From Microvenator marinus (lineage in GTDB: Bacteria; Myxococcota_A; Bradymonadia; Bradymonadales; Bradymonadaceae): 64,000 bases of DNA. Below the pieces are notes generated by a model, which was given only the letters and a program-made list of their open reading frames with translations, ran no database searches and was not told where the DNA came from. The position numbers and the translations under genes are program-made. Positions 37,311 to 46,235 of this stretch are shown here, one piece after another. Location of the stretch: the NCBI RefSeq assembly GCF_007993755.1, contig NZ_CP042467.1:5108001-5172000 (forward strand), read 5' to 3'. Numbering within the stretch: position 1 is the stretch's first letter; every line of letters begins with the position of its first letter.

Positions 37311-38690
37311 ATGGAACGAGAAGCACAGAAGGTTCTCGTATCTTCGATCCGTAGACTGATCAGGGCGGAACAGATCCCTCAATTGAAACGGGTTGTAGCC
37401 AAGACACACTCTGCAGATCTTGCTGCATGTTTCGGTGCCCTGACCATTGGCCAACAGCTGACGGTCCTTAGACATGTGCCTACCGACGCCGCAAGAGGGG
37501 ACATCTTAAGTGAGCTCGAGCCGTCGATTCTTAGCAATCTTATTGAGGAGGTGCCGGACACGGAGCTGAGTGCGATCTTGAGCGAGATGCCCAACGACGA
37601 CACAAACTACGTGCTCCAGGTGCTCGACGACGACCGCAGCGCTCTACTTCTCGAAGCCATGTCGGACGAGCACCAATCTGAGGCCACCTCCATACTCGCC
37701 TACGAGAGCGATTCGGCGGGCGCCCTCATGGTCACAGACTTCTTGGCCTTTCATCAGGAAGTGACGGCGGGTGAAGCCGTTCGTGTGATCCAGGAGGGGG
37801 CTGACGACGCCGAGATCGTTTTCTATATCTATGTGACCAACGAAATTGGTCAGTTGGTGGGTGTGACGAGCTTGCGGGAGGTAGTTCAACAACCCACCAA
37901 AAAGGCGCTCAAAGAGTTCATGATCCCGGACGTCATCCGAGTGAACGTGGATACGGACCAAGAGGACGTGGCGAAGTTGGTCGCGAAGTACAACCTCCTC
38001 GCTTTACCCGTGGTTGAAGGGGCGAACGAATTGGTAGGTGTAGTCACGGTGGATGACATCATTGACGTCATTCGCCACGAGGCCAATGAAGATATGCTTC
38101 GAATGGCGGGGGCGGGGCACGAGCAAGATATCAGTGTCTACCGAAATCCTTGGGAAAACGCTCGTACCCGTCTTCCCTGGCTGGCGTCCGGACTCTTGAC
38201 CGGCGTAGTCGGCATGCTCGTGATCCACATGTGGTCGCACCTCCTTGACCGTCTAATTCTCTTGGCGGCTTTCTTGCCGCTTCTTTTTGCGCTTTCTCGC
38301 AACGTTGGCCTGCAATCGGCGACCATTGTGACCCGTGCCATTGCGATGGGGCAAATTGAGTTCGGCCGCCTGGGAAGGGTGGTTCTTAGGGAGTTTGTCG
38401 TAGGGTTGATTTGTGGCGGAGTTTACGGCCTTGTCGCCGGCTTGGTAGCGGCATCCTATAGCTTCTACACCACATCGAGCGTCGAATTGGCGAGCGTCTT
38501 TGCGTTGAGTGTGAGCGGCGGGGTAGTAAGCGCGATGTTGGTATCAACGCTCGCTGGAACTGTGCTTCCCCTTCTCTTTGAAAGATGGAAATTGGACCCC
38601 GCCACGGTTGGGGGGCCCTTTTTTGCTTCTTCGATGGATGTGATTAGCGCGGCGATCTACCTGGGAATGGCCTCAGCGATACTCGGCTAG
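37311..38690 (+). CDS. mgtE: MgtE-type magnesium transporter
   Basis: MgtE is a Mg2+-gated channel of the inner membrane. The 459-residue product has the full layout: an N domain of helical superhelix repeats (about 1-135), two CBS domains (about 140-260) and a C-terminal five-helix pore (about 285-459). The pore contains GNVGLQS-like text (here RNVGLQSATIVTRAIA), SSMDVISAAIYLG, and the conserved acidic residues of the gating region. Its TAG stop shares bases with the stop of the converging flp gene (CTAG 38687-38690). Confidence 0.93.
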   Translation: MEREAQKVLVSSIRRLIRAEQIPQLKRVVAKTHSADLAACFGALTIGQQLTVLRHVPTDAARGDILSELEPSILSNLIEEVPDTELSAILSEMPNDDTNYVLQVLDDDRSALLLEAMSDEHQSEATSILAYESDSAGALMVTDFLAFHQEVTAGEAVRVIQEGADDAEIVFYIYVTNEIGQLVGVTSLREVVQQPTKKALKEFMIPDVIRVNVDTDQEDVAKLVAKYNLLALPVVEGANELVGVVTVDDIIDVIRHEANEDMLRMAGAGHEQDISVYRNPWENARTRLPWLASGLLTGVVGMLVIHMWSHLLDRLILLAAFLPLLFALSRNVGLQSATIVTRAIAMGQIEFGRLGRVVLREFVVGLICGGVYGLVAGLVAASYSFYTTSSVELASVFALSVSGGVVSAMLVSTLAGTVLPLLFERWKLDPATVGGPFFASSMDVISAAIYLGMASAILG

Positions 38691-38893
38691 AAGGTGACTC
38701 TGGTTGAAATTGCTGCTTCAGCATCACCAAATTTTTCGGATACTGTGTTTCCAAAGACCTTAACGATTCCGATGACGAAACAGGCGATGAGGATAAGCAG
38801 GATGATGTACTCTGTTGCCGTTGCGCCGTCTTCGTCTGCGTGGAAAGTTGCGATGGTCTGGGCGATGATGTTCTTGGTGGTTGGGTTCGTCAT
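38687..38893 (-). CDS. flp: Flp/Fap-type pilin
   Basis: This 68-residue protein has the type IVb pilin layout. A 23-residue leader ends in Gly. The ATATEYIILL motif follows, with Glu at +5 and the Tyr next to it as in Flp pilins, then a single hydrophobic helix of about 20 residues and a short polar end. TadV-type prepilin peptidase would cleave after Gly23, and the product would polymerise into a Tad pilus. GAGGAG lies just upstream of the ATG. It stands alone, about 34 kb from the TadE/TadG-like genes. Confidence 0.9.
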   Translation of the reverse strand: MTNPTTKNIIAQTIATFHADEDGATATEYIILLILIACFVIGIVKVFGNTVSEKFGDAEAAISTRVTF

Positions 38894-39013
38894 GTCTAGC
38901 TCCTCGTTTGGGTCGTCGTTATTGACAAGACCAACACTAGAGCTGGGGTCTGAACACTGAATGACCGGTATGTGAAAGGTAGGGGAATCGAGTTGAAAAC
39001 AATGTGAAACGCT

Positions 39014-40276
39014 TCAAGGCTCGAAGAGGTTCAGCTCATTAGCCAAATTTTGCGCTTCGATGATGTTGTCTTCGATGGAGCAGTACGTCCAACCGCCATA
39101 GCGCCCTATGGTGTAGACGCCTCTAGACTGAAGGAGTTGCCGTGCTTTGATGACGGCCTCGCGCGAATCGCGATTGATATGCACGTAGGCGGGATTCATG
39201 GTCACCGTGTGCCATGAGACGAGCTGATGGTCCTCAACAACGCCGGCACGCCCAAGGTCAACGAGCACGCGTTCTAGTTCGCCTTTGACATCCGGCTTGC
39301 TGCCCGACGGCATTCCGATCTCAACGTACAAGCTCATGCGGTCGGAATTGACAATATTGTCGTAGAAGCCCACTCGGTAAAATCGCAGGTCATCGTCGGG
39401 ATAGTAGATCCAGTGCACTCCTTCGGGGCCTTTGCGGTCGAAGCCAAGGTTGAAGACCAACACTTGATTCTTGGTGAGACACTCAGAGTTCACCGGAAGT
39501 TTAGGAGAGGTCATTTGAACGAAATCATCGAAGGGCGCTGATGAAATCAAGTATTCGAACTCGATAGTTCGGCCAGCAGATGTGACCGCCGTTTTTTCGA
39601 TGAGATCGACCTGTTCCACTCGCTCGTTAAGCGCGATCTTTTGAGGGTCCACTTCGCTAGCCAGGGCATCCACATACATGATGGCGCCGCCCTTGGGATA
39701 AGTGAACGTGGCGTTATATGACTGGTTATCCTCGGCCTTCATATTGGCCACGATATCTTTGAGGTCTGCGTGGGGGAAAAACCGCCCCATCGCGTCGGCA
39801 TCCAGCGTGTCTAGATCGCACGCATAGAGTTTAGTGTTGTAGGGGATGAGGAACTTGTTGGCGATCGCGTGTCCAAACTTCGAGACAAGCATCTCCTTGA
39901 ACGTCTTGTTTGCACCGTCTTCACGGAAGACCAAGTCGTGCAAGCACTCGATGAAATCTTGGCGTGGGAGTTGGTGGATGTTCTTCTGGAAAGGGAAGTC
40001 GATATGGGTTCCCGAGAAGTAGATTTTGGAGGATTTTACCACCGTATCAACTTCCCCAGCGGGCATGCGATCCACCAGGTACTTCTCGATATCAGGCCTT
40101 CGAAAATGGAAGAAATGGCCAGAGAAGTCCCAGACGTACCCGTCTTGTTTGATGGTTTTGCACCAACCCCCGATTTCGTCGGACCCGTCCAAAATTAGGT
40201 AGTCATCAGAACGAATGAAATTCGCGAAAGCGAGGCCTGTCATGCCTGCGCCAACGATGAGGTACTTTACGCGCAT
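39014..40276 (-). CDS. UDP-galactopyranose-mutase-like flavoprotein
   Basis: The N-terminus carries a dinucleotide-binding motif VKYLIVGAGMTGLAFA, followed by an acidic ILDGSDEIGGWCKT strand and a DFSGHFFHF region. These are typical of the UDP-galactopyranose mutase / protoporphyrinogen-oxidase-like FAD family that acts in surface polysaccharide synthesis. A C-terminal VYTIGRYGGWTYCSIEDNIIEA closes the FAD site. ATG 40276 puts the motif close to the N-terminus; an alternative GTG at 40300 would overlap the upstream stop by one base. The product substrate cannot be told from sequence alone. Confidence 0.75.
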   Translation of the reverse strand: MRVKYLIVGAGMTGLAFANFIRSDDYLILDGSDEIGGWCKTIKQDGYVWDFSGHFFHFRRPDIEKYLVDRMPAGEVDTVVKSSKIYFSGTHIDFPFQKNIHQLPRQDFIECLHDLVFREDGANKTFKEMLVSKFGHAIANKFLIPYNTKLYACDLDTLDADAMGRFFPHADLKDIVANMKAEDNQSYNATFTYPKGGAIMYVDALASEVDPQKIALNERVEQVDLIEKTAVTSAGRTIEFEYLISSAPFDDFVQMTSPKLPVNSECLTKNQVLVFNLGFDRKGPEGVHWIYYPDDDLRFYRVGFYDNIVNSDRMSLYVEIGMPSGSKPDVKGELERVLVDLGRAGVVEDHQLVSWHTVTMNPAYVHINRDSREAVIKARQLLQSRGVYTIGRYGGWTYCSIEDNIIEAQNLANELNLFEP

Positions 40277-40299
40277 TGGACCGCTTGAGGTTGGAATCA

Positions 40300-41208
40300 C
40301 TAGAACTCGAGGCCGAGCTGGATTCCAGCGCGATCTGAGGAGAGGAGAGGAGCAATCGTTGCCGTGGTGCTGCCGTCGTCAGCGATGAAATAGTGGTAGA
40401 CCAGAATGCCACCACCAGCCGCTAGGAACGCTCCTGAAACTGCGTAGATGGGGGTCAGTCCGCTGATCTTTGAGTCCGTATCATCGAAAGCCTTGTCCCA
40501 GTCCGCGCGGTTCCGAGCGTAGAGATCATTGTTCCCATCGCGCAGTGCGTCGGCTTCGATTCTTTGGAATTCGTCGGATTGATCGGAGTAGTCCAAGAAG
40601 TAGGTCAGATGAAGGATTCCGGAAACCACAAGACCCGCGGCGCCAACACCGGCAAGCGACCAACCTACGATGGGCAGGACCTCAGTACCGGAGCTAGCTG
40701 CTGGGGAAGGGGTCTCGTTTTGATCGTCCGGATTCTTTCTCTTTTCGATGAGATCCTCGAGCTTTCGAAACTTCGCGACCTCGTCATCGTTCTTGATGCC
40801 GATGGATCTTGCGGTTGAAATATCGGTCTCAGCCTGAGCTATATCGTTGGCTTGGTATGCTGCATACGCGGCTCGGTACAAACATTCGACGCGCATGAAT
40901 CGTACGTCTTCGCGATCCGAAACTGACTGACTGGCTTCGTTCGTTTGGTAGTCCTTTCCGTACTGAATGACTTCTTTACAAAGTCCGGCACGGTAATAGG
41001 CAACGATCTGATTTTTGAGCAGCGTGATGTCAGGGTAGAGTGCGTAAGCTTCTTTGAACTTCTGAGCAGCTCCGACATAGTCTTCTGCTTGAAAGAGTTG
41101 CGAAGCCTCGTTTGCAACTCCCACTGCCTTATCGAGTGAATCTTGCGCGAAGGCAGGCGACGCCCAGAGAAGTGCTACTAGCGCGAAAAATAATAATTTA
41201 GTGGACAT
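40300..41208 (-). CDS. Signal-peptide TPR protein with two membrane helices
   Basis: A signal peptide (cleavage near SPAFAQ) is followed by a TPR region (about 20-150) and a polar linker. Two hydrophobic segments come next (about 181-207 and 258-280), with a 50-residue loop between them. The segment after the TPRs, VGWSLAGVGAAGLVVSG, matches a pattern common in myxobacterial PEGA/TPR kinase-associated membrane proteins. ATG 41208 begins the signal peptide, 6 codons after the first in-frame start. It lies between a flavoprotein and a Ser/Thr kinase on the same strand. Confidence 0.65.
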   Translation of the reverse strand: MSTKLLFFALVALLWASPAFAQDSLDKAVGVANEASQLFQAEDYVGAAQKFKEAYALYPDITLLKNQIVAYYRAGLCKEVIQYGKDYQTNEASQSVSDREDVRFMRVECLYRAAYAAYQANDIAQAETDISTARSIGIKNDDEVAKFRKLEDLIEKRKNPDDQNETPSPAASSGTEVLPIVGWSLAGVGAAGLVVSGILHLTYFLDYSDQSDEFQRIEADALRDGNNDLYARNRADWDKAFDDTDSKISGLTPIYAVSGAFLAAGGGILVYHYFIADDGSTTATIAPLLSSDRAGIQLGLEF

Positions 41209-41290
41209 GTAATACAACCCAGTCACCGAACAAGAAAGTCAGACGGCATTATTGGACCGTCTCCGACTTGGGTCAAGCAAATAGGCTAAT

Positions 41291-42814
41291 TCACTCGCCG
41301 GGTGAAAACGATTTGAACTTTGAATCTTCGGGCTTGAGATTCTGGAAGGGCGAGGCCTGAGAGTCTTTGGTGGTCTTGGTTGTTGGCTTCTTTTCGGTTG
41401 TATCTGAAACCTTGGTTTTCGTGGTTTTGCGCTTCGTGACCTTCTTAACCGTCTTTTTCTCAACGGGTTTCTCCACCGGCTTCTCAATCGGCTCCTCTAC
41501 GGGTTTTTCAACAGCAGCGACTTCGTCGGGTTGTGGGTCGACGGGAGCATCATCTTGAAGAGGCGCGCCCTTCTCAACAACTGGCGCTTCTTCCGGGTCA
41601 ACCGGAGGCTCTTGGGGCGCTTCGAGGTTGGTGTTTGGCTCGACTGGGGCTTCGGCGACGGGCTCCGTCTCTGAAGCACCAGCGTCATCGCTGAGGTCTA
41701 TCGCGAAATACACGATTAGGGAGACAAGTACGAAGCCCGCAAAGAGTAGCGCACCGAGTACGACACCCTTTTTTCCCCCAACGTCCACATTTGTGGTGAA
41801 CTGGCCTGGCCGAAGTTCATTGGTCTCCAGGTCTGAAGGCAACTGAACCGTAGCACCGGGCGGCGTGGCAATCGTAGGCTGTGGCGTGGGGGTGCGCGTG
41901 AACTCACCGGAGCTCGCGGCAGGCGCAAGCGGTGCAACCTCGGCTGCAGGAGTCATCCCGTTCATGATTTGGTCTAGGTGTTCAGCGAGTTCGCGCCCAG
42001 TTTGGAAGCGGTTCTGAGGCTCTTTGTCCAGAAGCTTCATCACCGCTGCCTTGAGCTCCTCAGGCACGTCAAGCCTGCTCATCGGCGGCACGGGCTTGGT
42101 CACGTGCATCATGAGCAGGTCAAAGGCAGAGTTCGAGAAGAACGGCAGCCGTCCTTCTAAGAGCTCGTAGAACATCACACCCAACGAATAGAGGTCCGCT
42201 GCTGGCGTGACTTGCCTCACAGAGCGAGCCTGCTCGGGGCTCATATACGCAGGGGTTCCGAAGACCTCGCCAGCTTTGGTAATGCGTTGAGATTCCTCAA
42301 AGTCGTCGCCCTTCATCATCCGAGCGATACCGAAATCCAGCACCTTAATGGTCTCGCCACCTTGCTCGTTCTTCGCGACCATGATGTTTTCAGGCTTCAA
42401 ATCTCTGTGAAGAATGCCTTTGTGGTGCGCATGGTCGAGGGCGAGTGCGACCGACTTGATGATGGTGATGGCCTCGGCTGGCGACATCGGGGAGCCGAGC
42501 TTTTTGTCGAGCGACACGCCGTCGATGAACTCGATCACCGTGTAGAATGCCTGCAAATCTTCTGAAAATCCGAAGTCAAAGAGCGTGATGCAATTGGGAT
42601 GATTGAGCTTGGCGATAGCCTTGGCTTCCACCTCAAATCGCTTCTGCAATTCCTCTTGATCCAAAAACGCTGGATGCAGCAGTTTGACCGCGACTTTTCG
42701 GTCCACTGTGACCTGTGTGGCCAGCCAAACCGCACCCATACCGCCAGCACCGAGTTCCCGCTCGAGCCTAAACTTCCCCTCGATGATGGTCCCGGATCGG
42801 GCTCTAGAGCTCAT
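41291..42814 (-). CDS. Transmembrane Ser/Thr protein kinase
   Basis: The kinase domain (about 14-275) has an intact GAGGMGAVW loop, Lys44, HRDLKPEN (136-143), DFG (160-162) and a PEQARS activation-segment end, so it should be active. After a Pro/Thr-rich linker there is one membrane helix (about 345-368). A low-complexity extracytoplasmic tail follows, rich in Pro, Glu and Val, then Lys/Thr, with no recognisable sensor domain. It is a Hanks-type kinase of the myxobacterial PknB-like group. The tail may bind cell wall or a partner by charge. Confidence 0.9.
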   Translation of the reverse strand: MSSRARSGTIIEGKFRLERELGAGGMGAVWLATQVTVDRKVAVKLLHPAFLDQEELQKRFEVEAKAIAKLNHPNCITLFDFGFSEDLQAFYTVIEFIDGVSLDKKLGSPMSPAEAITIIKSVALALDHAHHKGILHRDLKPENIMVAKNEQGGETIKVLDFGIARMMKGDDFEESQRITKAGEVFGTPAYMSPEQARSVRQVTPAADLYSLGVMFYELLEGRLPFFSNSAFDLLMMHVTKPVPPMSRLDVPEELKAAVMKLLDKEPQNRFQTGRELAEHLDQIMNGMTPAAEVAPLAPAASSGEFTRTPTPQPTIATPPGATVQLPSDLETNELRPGQFTTNVDVGGKKGVVLGALLFAGFVLVSLIVYFAIDLSDDAGASETEPVAEAPVEPNTNLEAPQEPPVDPEEAPVVEKGAPLQDDAPVDPQPDEVAAVEKPVEEPIEKPVEKPVEKKTVKKVTKRKTTKTKVSDTTEKKPTTKTTKDSQASPFQNLKPEDSKFKSFSPGE

Positions 42815-43005
42815 CTTCGGCCACCGAAATCAACTGGATAAAGATACTTCACGATACAATCAATTCTACGCAGACTTGCTCGTCGGACCATACATCAACA
42901 CGATGCACGTGTCACCTTTGCAAGAGTCATTTGAAGACGCATGTACTGTGGCCGTTGTGAACCGACTCTACCTTATGGTAGCACACTGGCGCCTTAGGAG
43001 TACGA

Positions 43006-43227
43006 ATGCGTAGAGTGATTTATTTAGCGATGTTTTTGGGGTTTGGGTGCGGCGAAGCAACGGACGACCCCGAAGATTGCACGAGCAATGAATATTTCGA
43101 CGAAGGACGGGAGATCTGCAGGGCCTGCCCGGCGATCATTGAGCCCACCTGCCGCGACCAATGCTCCTACGATGTGGTTCAGGACTCGAGAGGCTGCCCG
43201 GTCGCTCAGTGTCAGCTTGACTGTTAG
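43006..43227 (+). CDS. Small Cys-rich lipoprotein
   Basis: This 73-residue product has a lipoprotein signal peptide with lipobox LGFGC and a mature part of 58 residues with eight further Cys, likely a disulfide-knotted module. TTAGGAG precedes the ATG at normal distance. The stop is immediately followed by the mutY ATG, so the two are probably co-translated, although no functional link is evident. Confidence 0.65.
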   Translation: MRRVIYLAMFLGFGCGEATDDPEDCTSNEYFDEGREICRACPAIIEPTCRDQCSYDVVQDSRGCPVAQCQLDC

Positions 43228-44256
43228 ATGGATGAACTCGCCATTCCCGAAGATTGGCTGACCGACCTCCGAGGCTCGCTCCTCGCCTGGTTCGATGAGC
43301 ACCATCGAAAACTTCCATTCCGGGGAATCGATGATCCTTATGGGATCTGGGTCTCCGAGATCATGCTTCAACAGACGCAAGTCCAAACGGTAATCGACTA
43401 TTGGACACGGTGGATGGAGCGATTCCCCGACCTCGAAGCCCTCGCTCTGGCTGATGAAGAAGAGGTTTTGAGACTATGGGCTGGCCTTGGTTACTATCGA
43501 CGTGCAAGGCTTCTGCACAAGGCCGCCAAGATCATGGCAGAAGAGGGGGTTCCTCAAACTCATGCAGGGTGGAAGGCGCTTCCAGGAGTCGGTGACTACA
43601 CGGCTGGGGCAGTGACATCCATCGCATTTGGGGTGGTAGAACCGGCTCTCGACGGAAATGTGCAGCGTGTTCTCGCGCGTCTTCTTGAAGATTCTCGAGA
43701 GATCGGGTCTTCGGCAATGGTTAGGGAACAACGGGCCATCGCTCATTCATTGGTAGACCCTGGGCGACCGGGCGATTTTAATCAGGCGATGATGGAGCTA
43801 GGGGCTCGCGTCTGTACGCCAAAAAAACCCGTTTGCGAGGAATGCCCTCTCCAGACTTGGTGCCTCGCCTACGCAAACCAAACGCAAAACAGCCTTCCGA
43901 CACCCAAACGAAGAAAGGCCCCTCGCACAGAAACCCAAGACGTTCACGTCATCTTCAATCGCGATTCTCAAGTACTCATGCGGCGTGGGGATGATTCCCT
44001 TCTGAAGGGCCTTTGGGAGTTTTGTGGCTCGAGCGAAGGCGACCTTGTCGTAGTCGGTGAGGTTCAACATGTTTTTTCCCATATCCGAATGACCTACCGT
44101 GTGTTTTGTAGTCTGAGCAACCAAAGTGATGGCGGAGAATGGATCGCCCCTGAAGAGGTCGAAGGGCTCGGCATATCCAAGGCTGTGGCGAAAATCTGGC
44201 GCCTTGTTTTAAGTGACATGCGGGTCAGAAGCATGATAAATCTCCCCACACCATGA
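43228..44256 (+). CDS. mutY: A/G-specific adenine glycosylase
   Basis: MutY removes adenine mispaired with 8-oxoguanine. Visible features are the catalytic-type Glu44 in SEIMLQQTQV, the GLGYYRRAR loop, the helix-hairpin-helix LPGVGDYTAGAV with Gly-rich turn, and the ALDGNV Asp. An Fe-S cluster ligand set follows in C-TPKKPV-CEEC-PLQTW-C (about 193-211). A C-terminal NUDIX-like domain (about 230-340) recognises oxoG. Length is typical. The next gene starts 4 bases before its stop. Confidence 0.95.
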   Translation: MDELAIPEDWLTDLRGSLLAWFDEHHRKLPFRGIDDPYGIWVSEIMLQQTQVQTVIDYWTRWMERFPDLEALALADEEEVLRLWAGLGYYRRARLLHKAAKIMAEEGVPQTHAGWKALPGVGDYTAGAVTSIAFGVVEPALDGNVQRVLARLLEDSREIGSSAMVREQRAIAHSLVDPGRPGDFNQAMMELGARVCTPKKPVCEECPLQTWCLAYANQTQNSLPTPKRRKAPRTETQDVHVIFNRDSQVLMRRGDDSLLKGLWEFCGSSEGDLVVVGEVQHVFSHIRMTYRVFCSLSNQSDGGEWIAPEEVEGLGISKAVAKIWRLVLSDMRVRSMINLPTP

Positions 44257-46235
44257 CAGCTCAAAAATCGCCATTATTAATGCTGACCGTTGTGTCGGGG
44301 CCGGACGCTGGAAGATCGCTTTCATTCCGTAAGGCGCGGGTTGCGATTGGCCGTGATGCTGCCAACGATTTTATGCTCACAGATGGCTTTGTATCGAACC
44401 GTCATGCCGAGTTTGTGGTCGAGGGCGACCAGGTCGTTTTCCAAGATTTGAAAAGCCGGCATGGAAGTCTCGTGATCCGTAACGGGGTCTCAACCAAACT
44501 TCAAAATCGCGAGAGTGTTAGCCGACTTGCGGTTAAAGACGGGGCCGAGTTTCAGATTGGCTCGTCGATTCTCAAATTGGAGCTGCCCGAAGGAATCAAA
44601 GCTCCATCTGCCATTCAAGCACAGACACTTCGTGAGCCGAGCTTTGTGGTCAAAGACGGCCCGCCAAATTCAAATGAACAGTTTATTACGGCAGCGCATG
44701 AGCCTATTCATGCACTGACACGCCGCTTTGATAGCCACGATAAGCGCTTCGAGTTGCTTTTCAAGCTCAGCGAGCAACTGAATTCTCTGACGCGACTCGA
44801 GGATATTCTCGATATGATCGTGGATGCCACCTTTGATGCATTTCCAGGTGCCAATTTCTTTGGGATGACTTTGCTTCAGGCCGATGGAGGAGAGATCCCT
44901 CCACCGTTTTTGACTCGAGTTCGTGCCAATCTCAACACGGATTCGGAACCAGTTCTAAGTTCGAGTATCGTGCGACGAGTGGTCGAGTCCAAGGAATCCG
45001 TGCTCTGGGTTCGCGACAATCTCGGCTCTCAGGTATCGCAGAGTATTCTAGATGCGAAGATCACCGCGTGTTTGTGCGCGCCACTGGTTGGTCAGCGAAA
45101 GCTCCTCGGCGTCATGCAAGTGGACACGAGGGGCAGGGGAACTCTCTTCTCCAAACAGGACCTCGACCTCTTCACCATCCTCGCTTCGAATGCAGCCTTT
45201 GCCGTCGAACGTGCCGAGCTGACAAACCATATCGTCAAAATGTTCGAGAGTTTTGTGGACGCGAGCGTGACCGCAATTGAAGCTCGAGACCAGACGACTG
45301 CTGGTCACTCACACCGGGTCTCGGAATACACGATGGAGCTCGCGCGCACGGTCCACGCCAAGAAGGACGGACCGTTCGCCGACATCGAGTTCTCGCCCGA
45401 GCAGTTCACCGAATTACGATACGGCACCTTGCTACACGATTTCGGAAAGATCGCAGTTCCAGAAGACGTGCTTCAAAAGCCTACGCGCCTGCGTGACGTT
45501 GAAATGGAGGCCATTCGCCACCGTCTCTCCACCGTTAGAGCTCAATCCGAGCGCGCCCTGTGGCAAGCCCTCGCGGAAGGCATGGCTGACGGGCGCATGC
45601 AGCCTGAACCATCAAGCCTCGATGATGTGAGGGGCCGCTCCGAAGAAGTCGCGACGGAACTCAAAGACATTTGGACTTTCCTTCAGGATCTCAACACCAA
45701 AGGGTTCGTCCCAGATGAAGATCTGGAACGGTTAGGGTCAATCGGTGCTCGTAGCTACGTCAATGAAGACGGCGAGACTCGCCCATTGCTTACGGCACAC
45801 GAGATCGAGAACCTTTCGATTCGCAAAGGCACGTTGAACGAGACGGAGTGGGTGCAAATCAAGAACCACGCTGTTCAGAGCCAGAGGATTCTCGAGAGAA
45901 TTCCTTGGAGCGATGACCTCGCAATGGTGCCTTACCTTGGCGGAGCCCATCATGAGAAACTCGACGGGTCCGGTTATCCGCTTGGGTTGAAAGGCGAGTC
46001 GCTGAACATCCAATGTCGGATGCTCACGATCGCCGACATTTTTGATGCGTTGACCGCAGCAGACCGGCCTTACAGAAAGGCCGCAAGCGTTGACCGAGCC
46101 ATCCACATCCTTCGCCTTGAGGCCAAAGACGGAAAGCTCGATTCGGATCTCGTCGAACTCTTTGCCAGCGAAGTAGTCCCCAAGATTACCAATATGATTC
46201 CGCTGCAATACGAAGGCGACCCTACGCTTCGCTAG
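44253..46235 (+). CDS. FHA-GAF-HD-GYP signalling protein
   Basis: Order: an FHA domain (about 8-108, with IGRD and Ser48/His51), a GAF domain (about 165-325), and an HD-GYP domain (about 335-640). The HD-GYP domain has LLHDFGKIAVP (His395-Asp396) and HHEKLDGSGYP (566-576). HD-GYP enzymes hydrolyse cyclic-di-GMP. A 110-residue insertion (about 415-530) separates the HD pair from the GYP motif, where most family members have about 30 residues. FHA suggests recognition of phosphothreonine on kinase partners. The gene overlaps mutY by 4 bases, and its stop codon shares CTAG with the kinase-PhnD gene converging from the right. Confidence 0.88.
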   Translation: MTAQKSPLLMLTVVSGPDAGRSLSFRKARVAIGRDAANDFMLTDGFVSNRHAEFVVEGDQVVFQDLKSRHGSLVIRNGVSTKLQNRESVSRLAVKDGAEFQIGSSILKLELPEGIKAPSAIQAQTLREPSFVVKDGPPNSNEQFITAAHEPIHALTRRFDSHDKRFELLFKLSEQLNSLTRLEDILDMIVDATFDAFPGANFFGMTLLQADGGEIPPPFLTRVRANLNTDSEPVLSSSIVRRVVESKESVLWVRDNLGSQVSQSILDAKITACLCAPLVGQRKLLGVMQVDTRGRGTLFSKQDLDLFTILASNAAFAVERAELTNHIVKMFESFVDASVTAIEARDQTTAGHSHRVSEYTMELARTVHAKKDGPFADIEFSPEQFTELRYGTLLHDFGKIAVPEDVLQKPTRLRDVEMEAIRHRLSTVRAQSERALWQALAEGMADGRMQPEPSSLDDVRGRSEEVATELKDIWTFLQDLNTKGFVPDEDLERLGSIGARSYVNEDGETRPLLTAHEIENLSIRKGTLNETEWVQIKNHAVQSQRILERIPWSDDLAMVPYLGGAHHEKLDGSGYPLGLKGESLNIQCRMLTIADIFDALTAADRPYRKAASVDRAIHILRLEAKDGKLDSDLVELFASEVVPKITNMIPLQYEGDPTLR

